A DNA stretch of 64,000 nt from Geomobilimonas luticola (GTDB lineage: Bacteria > Desulfobacterota > Desulfuromonadia > Geobacterales > Geobacteraceae): NCBI RefSeq assembly GCF_018476905.1, contig NZ_JAHCVK010000001.1, positions 1,302,001 through 1,366,000 of the forward strand, written 5' to 3'. A program made the position numbers and the translations under genes. The notes below the pieces were generated by a model. That model was not told the origin of the DNA and made no database searches. It saw only the letters and a program-made list of their open reading frames with translations. Shown piece by piece: positions 8,021 through 13,120 of the stretch (position 1 is the stretch's first letter; the number at the start of each line of letters is the position of its first letter).

Positions 8021-8338
8021 TCATTCCAGTATTTTACCAAGGACCGAGGAACAATAGTCATCCGTAACTTCCCCTGATGGGATGATATGCCTTTCTACTA
8101 CCGCTGCCGGTTTTGGCAGCATTTCTCTTGGCTGCTCCGTGGCTATCTGGGGTTTGGTACGTGTTGGCGGAGTTTCGCGGGACATGAGATCCATGACCTG
8201 CATCCCTTGCTCTGATGCAAGAAAGTATTTGAGTGCTTCGTGAGTGTATGCTGACTGCTTCCGACTTTTACGGAGGCGTGCGAAAGCATTGACGATGTCG
8301 GGATCATAGGTTTTGATCTTGAGCGTGAACTGGGCCAT
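8021..8338 (-). CDS. ParR-like plasmid partition adaptor (probable)
   Basis: This is a small 105-residue protein directly downstream of the ParM-like gene (9-base gap). The basic N-terminal half (YDPDIVNAFARLRKSRKQSAYTHEALK split as a helix-rich region) would suit a ribbon-helix-helix DNA-binding domain. The C-terminal half is polar and ends SVLGKILE. In type II partition systems the adaptor gene follows the actin-like gene, binds the centromere, and caps the filament through its C-terminal tail. There is no strong sequence signature, so the call depends on gene order and size. Confidence 0.6.
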   Translation of the reverse strand: MAQFTLKIKTYDPDIVNAFARLRKSRKQSAYTHEALKYFLASEQGMQVMDLMSRETPPTRTKPQIATEQPREMLPKPAAVVERHIIPSGEVTDDYCSSVLGKILE

Positions 8339-8347
8339 GACTCACGC

Positions 8348-9229
8348 TCACATTCCGCCTGCAAGTGATCGGAATCCGCGGGCATTCGCAAATTCCGGAA
8401 CCGGCAGGACGATTACCTCGATATTCTTTGCTGGGAAGCCATCTTTGAGCAGTGCGGCACCACCACCAAACAGCAATACCCTGTCGAAGTCGGCATGCAT
8501 TCCAACGTGCGCCTGCAGCTCTCCCTGGACATCCCGGAGGATGTGCTCGATGTAGGCAACGCCGGCATCATTGATTTCTTTCCTGACGTCGTGTCGCTCG
8601 AAACCGTATTGCAGATAGCCTTTCTCGATCAGGAAAGCTATTTCTACCGGGGTGAAAGTGCCGGAAGGTGCCAGGTCCTTGATGCGTGGCAGCAGATAGC
8701 TGGTTGCCATTTGGTGAACACCCCGTTTGTTGAGGGTCTTGCCGTAGATGATCTGTCTTTTCTGAGGAGAAAAGAGCGTAAAGATAATCGTGTTGAATCC
8801 GATGTCTATTCCCAAGACGTTTCCATCTGGCCGTTCCTCGACATTGTCCAAGTAATCCCTGAGTCCACCGAGACCTTGCGGGAATATGGCGACATCAGTG
8901 ACGAGTGCTCCAGACAATGCCTTTGCTAAGGCCGGAACCGCTCCGCCAGGTTTGTTTTGATCCTGCCAATAGGAAAATGGCAGACCAACCGCGAGCGTGA
9001 CCGTCCCTTCAGCCTTGGCTGCCTTGAAGCAGTGGCCAACAAACTCTGGATAGAACCTCACAAGCTCTTCCATCGTTTTCAGGTAGGACGAACCCGATGA
9101 CAGAAGTGCTTCTTCTCCCACCATCAAATTATCTCCGTCATATCTGAATGCGGAAATAATTCTCCCCTTACGATCCTCATACATCCACTTTGCTGACGAA
9201 AAACCCAGATCACAAACCAGCACACTCAT
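8348..9229 (-). CDS. ParM/StbA-like actin-type plasmid segregation ATPase
   Basis: This 293-residue protein carries the actin-superfamily nucleotide motifs in order: phosphate 1 VCDLGFSSAKW (residues 5-15), phosphate 2 GIDIGFNTIIF (around 155-165) and adenosine motif LLFGGGAALL near the C-terminus. Plasmid actins polymerise to push plasmid copies apart. ATG 9229 has AAGGAGG eight bases upstream and fits the motif start. An upstream ATG at 9262 adds 11 residues with no ribosome site. The gene pairs with the adaptor downstream and a repeat-rich centromere candidate upstream. Confidence 0.85.
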   Translation of the reverse strand: MSVLVCDLGFSSAKWMYEDRKGRIISAFRYDGDNLMVGEEALLSSGSSYLKTMEELVRFYPEFVGHCFKAAKAEGTVTLAVGLPFSYWQDQNKPGGAVPALAKALSGALVTDVAIFPQGLGGLRDYLDNVEERPDGNVLGIDIGFNTIIFTLFSPQKRQIIYGKTLNKRGVHQMATSYLLPRIKDLAPSGTFTPVEIAFLIEKGYLQYGFERHDVRKEINDAGVAYIEHILRDVQGELQAHVGMHADFDRVLLFGGGAALLKDGFPAKNIEVIVLPVPEFANARGFRSLAGGM

Positions 9230-9240
9230 GACTGCCTCCT

Positions 9241-9400
9241 TGGAGAATATTTTGGGGAACAAAACGTCCCCTACACCTATAATCTTGCGGGGGGGAAGGT
9301 GAAGGAGACGTTTTGGGGGAATATTTCGGGGAATATTTAGGTTCCTTCCGATTATGGACCCTGTATAGGTACCTATTTATTCCCCCAAAAAGGTTCCTTG
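9241..9400. repeat. Repeat cluster upstream of parM-like gene, candidate centromere
   Basis: This stretch repeats a G-rich motif: TTTTGGGGAAC at 9250, TTTTGGGGGAATATTT at 9311 followed directly by CGGGGAATATTT at 9326, and an inverted copy ending CCCCCAAAAAGG at 9382-9393. A perfect 12-base palindrome ATAGGTACCTAT lies at 9365-9376, and AGGTTCCTT occurs twice. Type II partition operons place the adaptor-binding centromere and operator in this position. The reading frame across it (Ser-Pro repeats) is an artefact of the repeats. Confidence 0.6.
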
Positions 9401-9443
9401 TCTCTGTTTGTAATACATGGAGAGCTATTGTCTCCATGTTGCG

Positions 9444-10040
9444 TTATTGGTTTTGTCTCTGAGCGATCAAGAGTTCTAGTCGTTTGATTTGCTCATCATA
9501 ACGGAGCGCCACCTGGAAACGCTGCAGTGCATGCTCCAGATCGATGCCGCCGGCATTTATCGCAGGATTGCCGATCATCTCGGCAACATAGGCATTGCGG
9601 TCGGGATGCCAGACGATTGTTACTGATGGATGTGGATCGTGTATTCTGGTGGTTGGGACCCTCTGCGGCGGATCTTCGCCAAACATCCGCGCATAAACGG
9701 CAGGAAAGTCTCTCTTCAATGCTTCATGAATGTCGCCCTGTTCACCTAGTGCCAGTTCTCGTGCTGCTTTTACAGGATCAAACCCCCATCCTATGCACCA
9801 ACGCGGGAAGGAATACCCTATTTTTTTCAGTGCTGATTCCCACTTGTCATCGATTCCGTATGAACGGCGTAGTCCAACTTTTTCAAGGGTATCAATGTCG
9901 CCGGTACCCTTGAGTAGGTTATGGATATGTGCGACCCAGCTTTTATTCACCGCCCTGCTTATTTCAATGACGCTCAAACCGGCGTTAAATGCCTCAACGA
10001 TTCGCGAGTTGAGCTTTTCTTCCAGATTTTCTACTCTCAT
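9444..10040 (-). CDS. Plasmid protein of unknown function, possible HTH N-terminus
   Basis: I do not recognise this 198-residue protein. Residues near the start (EAFNAGLSVIEISRAVNKSW) look like a helix-turn-helix. The C-terminal half resembles a small beta-rich HicB-like or type II antitoxin fold (VTIVWHPDRNAYVAEM, DLEHALQRFQVAL), but this is weak. ATG 10040 has AAGGAG eight bases upstream. An ATG at 10073 lies inside the upstream palindrome area. A near-perfect 34-base palindrome precedes the gene, so it may be autoregulated. Confidence 0.6.
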   Translation of the reverse strand: MRVENLEEKLNSRIVEAFNAGLSVIEISRAVNKSWVAHIHNLLKGTGDIDTLEKVGLRRSYGIDDKWESALKKIGYSFPRWCIGWGFDPVKAARELALGEQGDIHEALKRDFPAVYARMFGEDPPQRVPTTRIHDPHPSVTIVWHPDRNAYVAEMIGNPAINAGGIDLEHALQRFQVALRYDEQIKRLELLIAQRQNQ

Positions 10041-10069
10041 TCCGATTCTCCTTGCGTTGATGAGGTACA

Positions 10070-10103
10070 ACATATCTAAAAGAACAAGTTCTTATAGATA
10101 TGT
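10070..10103. promoter_or_regulatory. 34-base near-perfect palindrome, candidate operator
   Basis: Outer arms ACATATCTA and TAGATATGT and inner arms AAGAAC and GTTCTT are symmetric around a central AA. Only one other pair breaks the symmetry. It lies 30-63 bases upstream of the gene starting at 10040. Length and symmetry are typical of a site bound by a dimer or a tetramer of a helix-turn-helix regulator. Confidence 0.75.
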
Positions 10104-10127
10104 TTAGTTGTCGACTCTGACAGATGT

Positions 10128-10589
10128 TTATGACCAAAAATTATCGTGGTTACCCTCCAACATGGCCAGCTGGATCAAAGTATGTTTGCGGCTTCCGATA
10201 CGAGAATGACGGCGAAGGTTATATGCCGCCTGTCGAACCCGGTGGATTTTGAATTGCGGATACTCGACCTCGAAGTGCTGCTGGATGCGACTTGCCATTT
10301 CTCTAACGCTGAGTTTTGCTCTAGGTTTGAGATTGAGGTAGCTACTAAGGATGTATCGTTCAATTTTGCCGAAATCGGGGAAAGCCAGCATGACCGCCCT
10401 TTTGTCTGGTTTGAAGGTCTTATTCATTTGGGCAACGTACCATTCGTCTGTCCAGACTCGACAGAGAGCAGAAATAAGCAGCTGATTACTGTCAGTAAGC
10501 GGGAATTCGATGATGCGGTCTTCAGCAAGGCGCCTGAGCACCTTCTGGGATAATGGTTTGAACTTCGTGATTGCAGTATTGAGTTTCAT
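10128..10589 (-). CDS. Plasmid protein of unknown function
   Basis: This 153-residue protein has no family I recognise. It is rich in basic residues and predicted helices, with phrases such as RRLAEDRIIEFPLTDSNQ and VRQAAYNLRRHSRIG. There is no signal peptide or membrane segment. ATG 10589 has AAAGGAG seven bases upstream. An earlier ATG at 10619 has none. It lies between the palindrome-preceded gene and the sigma-like gene, in the plasmid backbone, so a DNA-binding or regulatory role is possible but unproven. Confidence 0.6.
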   Translation of the reverse strand: MKLNTAITKFKPLSQKVLRRLAEDRIIEFPLTDSNQLLISALCRVWTDEWYVAQMNKTFKPDKRAVMLAFPDFGKIERYILSSYLNLKPRAKLSVREMASRIQQHFEVEYPQFKIHRVRQAAYNLRRHSRIGSRKHTLIQLAMLEGNHDNFWS

Positions 10590-10644
10590 AATGGCTCCTT
10601 TACAGGTTGTAATAGTCAACTGCTGTTGCCGTGAAGATCCTAAA

Positions 10645-11289
10645 TCAGGAAGGCGGGCTTCTTGCTGAAAAACCCAAAGGCGTGAAGTCCTGAATGGCTA
10701 CACAGCCAGACATTATTTCCTGGTGCTGTTGGGTCACGAGCCTCATGCGGTCAACGACTATGGTTCCGTTGTCTGCGAGCTGCTTTATTCGTCTGAACGC
10801 CCTTTTCAGAGTGTCTCGGACATTAAAGTCAGAACAGCCGTAGAGATCAGCGATCTCGTATGTGGATAGTTTCCCTTGGTCCGCAACCCCCAGGGAGAGA
10901 GATAGAGTTTCCCTTTCCTTTTCCGTCAAGTGGTGGGAAATAGCCTCGAATATCGCCTCGATGTCAGCACCATCATCACTCCCGTGAATCGTCTGTTCGA
11001 CTGCCTCAATGTCGCCATAACAGATATGCGAAGGAATCGAATTGGACCCATGGGTGAAGTTAGGGTCGGGAGTCAGAACGCTGATCTTGTTCCGGAATGT
11101 GGTCCAGAAGGCAGCCTCGAACGGGATATTCTTCTCCTGACTGCGAAGAACCGCGACGAATGCAGCCTCGTATGCCTCTTGCTGAAAGTCGCACATTTCA
11201 TAGGGGGTGAATTTCCGATACTGCCTGATCTTGCTCTTGATCGTGGGTTCGTTGTCCTGCACCCATTGCATTGCCTTGAAGAAATCCAT
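10645..11289 (-). CDS. Sigma-70-like regulatory protein
   Basis: This 214-residue protein resembles a reduced sigma factor. The N-terminal half has a region 2-like helix (YEMCDFQQEAYEAAFVAVLR). The C-terminal half has a region 4-like helix-turn-helix (LTEKERETLSLSLG, then STYEIADLYGCSDFNVRDTL, RAFRRIKQL). Such proteins direct or modulate RNA polymerase at specific promoters. The start is ATG 11289 with GGAGG upstream. An intrinsic terminator lies just upstream, so the gene either has its own promoter or depends on readthrough. The acidic linker (DDGADIEAIFEA) is unlike standard sigma factors. Confidence 0.6.
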   Translation of the reverse strand: MDFFKAMQWVQDNEPTIKSKIRQYRKFTPYEMCDFQQEAYEAAFVAVLRSQEKNIPFEAAFWTTFRNKISVLTPDPNFTHGSNSIPSHICYGDIEAVEQTIHGSDDGADIEAIFEAISHHLTEKERETLSLSLGVADQGKLSTYEIADLYGCSDFNVRDTLKRAFRRIKQLADNGTIVVDRMRLVTQQHQEIMSGCVAIQDFTPLGFSARSPPS

Positions 11290-11301
11290 GTGACCTCCGC
11301 T

Positions 11302-11348
11302 CAAACAAAAAAAGCCGGTCACGGAAGTTTTCTCCGTAGACCGGCTTT
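11302..11348 (-). terminator. Strong intrinsic terminator upstream of the sigma-like gene
   Basis: On the minus strand AAAGCCGGTC (11339-11348) pairs with GACCGGCTTT (11311-11320). A nested ACGGA/TCCGT pair extends the stem, and TTTTTTTGTTT follows. It ends transcription from the gene at 11436-11765, or attenuates readthrough into the sigma-like gene. Confidence 0.85.
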
Positions 11349-11435
11349 GCCAGCACATTGAAGTGCCCGGCCGTGCCAGATTGAATCTGTGCTATTAGGT
11401 TGTCGTACTACTACTGGAGACCGGGTGTTCCCGGA

Positions 11436-11765
11436 TCACTTTACGGTTTCAGAAAGTCTTACTCCTAAGCATGAAGCGATACGGATGATTTCCTCTGTAG
11501 AGGAGATCTTCCGAAGATGATCTTCAACCTTTCTCCTGATTCTCACGGTGTCCCATCCTGAAGGAAGGTAGACGCCAAAAAGATGAATGGTACCGTCTTC
11601 AGCAATGCTGATGGTTTGATCACGGAATGCCTTGATGACGACATTGATGTTCGGCAGGCCTTCATCCAGGCGGTATGCATTTCCGGTATGGGTAATGGTG
11701 AGTCCTTGCTGACGTAAATAAGCGATGACAATTGTCACAGCGTCATCAGGAACTGGGCAGTTCAT
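11436..11765 (-). CDS. Small plasmid protein of unknown function
   Basis: This 109-residue protein is not recognised. It has a helix-rich N-terminus (DDAVTIVIAYLRQQGLTI), a beta stretch (TISIAEDGTIHLFGVYLP) and a basic helical tail (VRIRRKVEDHLRKISSTEEII). ATG 11765 has AAGGAGG upstream, so it is probably a real gene. It lies next to the iteron origin and is followed by a strong terminator, giving a single-gene unit. A copy-number or replication accessory role is possible but only by position. Confidence 0.55.
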   Translation of the reverse strand: MNCPVPDDAVTIVIAYLRQQGLTITHTGNAYRLDEGLPNINVVIKAFRDQTISIAEDGTIHLFGVYLPSGWDTVRIRRKVEDHLRKISSTEEIIRIASCLGVRLSETVK

Positions 11766-11794
11766 GGGGGTCCTCCTTGATGTTTTTCAGCCCC

Positions 11795-12034
11795 TAATGG
11801 TTATAAAAGGTTAAAAGAAGGTTAGGGGGTTGTGGAAAACTCTGTAACATCGCGTGCTGCAAAACGAATTTCCGATGTGCTTGTCGGCCAAAGGTCAATA
11901 GTTCTGCCGGTCTAAAGTCAATAGGTTTGCCGGTCAAAAGTCAGTACCTGTAGGGCTTAGGTCTATACTTTGTCGGTCAAAAGTCAGTAGTTCGCCGGTC
12001 ATAAGTCAATACTTGGTAAGTCATAGGTCAATGC
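11795..12034. other. Plasmid replication origin (oriV) with iterons and DnaA box
   Basis: Seven direct repeats of a 17-base unit (best form CGGTCAAAAGTCAATAG) start at about 11885, 11908, 11931, 11953, 11974, 11996 and 12018, a period of 22-23 bases or two helical turns. The fourth and seventh are degenerate. A DnaA box TTTTCCACA lies on the minus strand at 11831-11839, and a GGTTA-rich A+T stretch is at 11798-11825. Iteron length and spacing mirror the RK2 origin, and the neighbouring initiator is TrfA-like. The last iteron overlaps the 3' end of that gene. Confidence 0.88.
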
Positions 12035-12732
12035 CTCCGTGCGACGGTAACCAGGTCATCCTTGACCTCCCAGGATTCGAGGAAACTCACTTTCACGAGA
12101 ACATCGAGCGCTTTTCTCAATTCGATACGGAAATGCCTCAGCTCCATTTCGGAACCGCACAGCTTGATGAGAGTCTCAGCCTTTACCGGGAAAGGTTTCC
12201 GATGACTTGACCAGTAACCAAACAACTTGGATGCGATGCCGTCTGGAAGCGCTCGCCTCGTTTCCCAGTTCACTCTCGTCAGGAACTCTTCGTCAAATAG
12301 GAGGCGCATTTCCTCGCCAACCCAGACTTCCCATCGGGACAGATTTTCATTGTTATCGTTTCTGGATCTGAACTTAAGGATCAGAGAAACACTGATGAAG
12401 GTATCAAGGCGTTTTGATTGGAAGCGGATTGCTGTAGCCTGCATCCTGCTCAAGCAGACACGGAGTCGGTCGTAGCTTTGGCCCTTGATGGGCCAGCCAA
12501 GCATTTTGATGAAAGAATAGGGGGTGAAGTCGATGCAATCGCCAAGATGGGTCTTTTTTGCCAGGTGCATCAGGTGCAACCAGACAAGTTCATCATCCTG
12601 GCGCAGTTCCTCACCACGATAAATTACCTGGCCGTCTCCGATCACAGCTATTTCTGCGTCCTTCATGAAGAGACGAGCTTGATTACGGTTCCGGCAATTG
12701 AAAAGTGCCGAACGAAGGATTTCATTCGGCAT
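12028..12732 (-). CDS. trfA: TrfA-type plasmid replication initiator
   Basis: This 234-residue protein matches the conserved part of TrfA from IncP plasmids: an N-terminal RSALFNCRNRNQAR, GDGQVIYRGEELRQDDELVW, the winged-helix region CLSRMQATAIRF, then FGYWSSHRKPFPVKAETL and LCGSEMELRHFR. TrfA binds iterons and opens the origin. The gene starts at ATG 12732 with only a weak ribosome site. Just 80 bases separate it from the comM junction, so its promoter must be short or partly formed by flanking DNA. Iterons lie at its 3' end. Confidence 0.92.
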   Translation of the reverse strand: MPNEILRSALFNCRNRNQARLFMKDAEIAVIGDGQVIYRGEELRQDDELVWLHLMHLAKKTHLGDCIDFTPYSFIKMLGWPIKGQSYDRLRVCLSRMQATAIRFQSKRLDTFISVSLILKFRSRNDNNENLSRWEVWVGEEMRLLFDEEFLTRVNWETRRALPDGIASKLFGYWSSHRKPFPVKAETLIKLCGSEMELRHFRIELRKALDVLVKVSFLESWEVKDDLVTVARRH

Positions 12733-12812
12733 TGCTCTTTGAGTATCAGGCCACTCTGGAAGATACTTCGGTCTCGCTACGAGGCTTTCGAGAATGCGTT
12801 CGAACGAATCAA

Positions 12813-12941
12813 CAGGGGTTCATGGCGGAGACGAGCATGAGGCGGGAGGGATAGGTGATGGAGGAGAGCGCCCGGGAGATGGTGACCCGGCCATCCTCCA
12901 GGGGCTGACGCAGGACTTCCAGGACGTGTTTCTTGAACTCC
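12813..12941 (-). pseudogene. comM: comM/yifB fragment, codons about 309-351
   Basis: Minus-strand translation gives 43 residues starting [17 protein letters not shown] and ending MLVSAMNPC, the segment that directly follows the Walker B region (LFLDELP) in ComM/YifB. Its left edge meets plasmid DNA within the NPCPCG codons (AACCCCTG then TTGATTCG). Its right edge begins GGAGTTC, which joins cleanly to the other fragment at 16480. It cannot be expressed as a working protein. It proves that comM was interrupted twice. Confidence 0.93.
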
Positions 12942-13068
12942 TACTGGGAAAATCCAATAGTACTTGCCAATAGTTCCAATATTGTTTTACTTTCCACCTG
13001 ATTTCAATAGGTTATTCGATAGTGATGATTTTTGGTTCCGATCCGCACAATAAAGCTGCTCACAACTG

Positions 13069-13101
13069 ACAAAAAAGGGCCTGGCAATTGCCAGGCCCTT
13101 T
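13069..13101 (-). terminator. Perfect-palindrome terminator after the RCC1 gene
   Basis: Positions 13074-13101 form a perfect 28-base palindrome (AAAGGGCCTGGCAA and its complement). On the minus strand it runs into a T tract. It lies 19 bases past the stop codon. Confidence 0.9.
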
Positions 13102-13120
13102 AAGGCAGTCATTGTTTCGT

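Noticed and set aside
9210-9437. 75-residue frame with Ser-Pro repeats
   Set aside because: It is the translation of the repeat cluster upstream of the parM-like gene and lacks a start signal.
12028-12732. Chromosomal initiator or phage replication gene
   Set aside because: Motifs and iterons match plasmid TrfA and not phage or chromosomal initiators.
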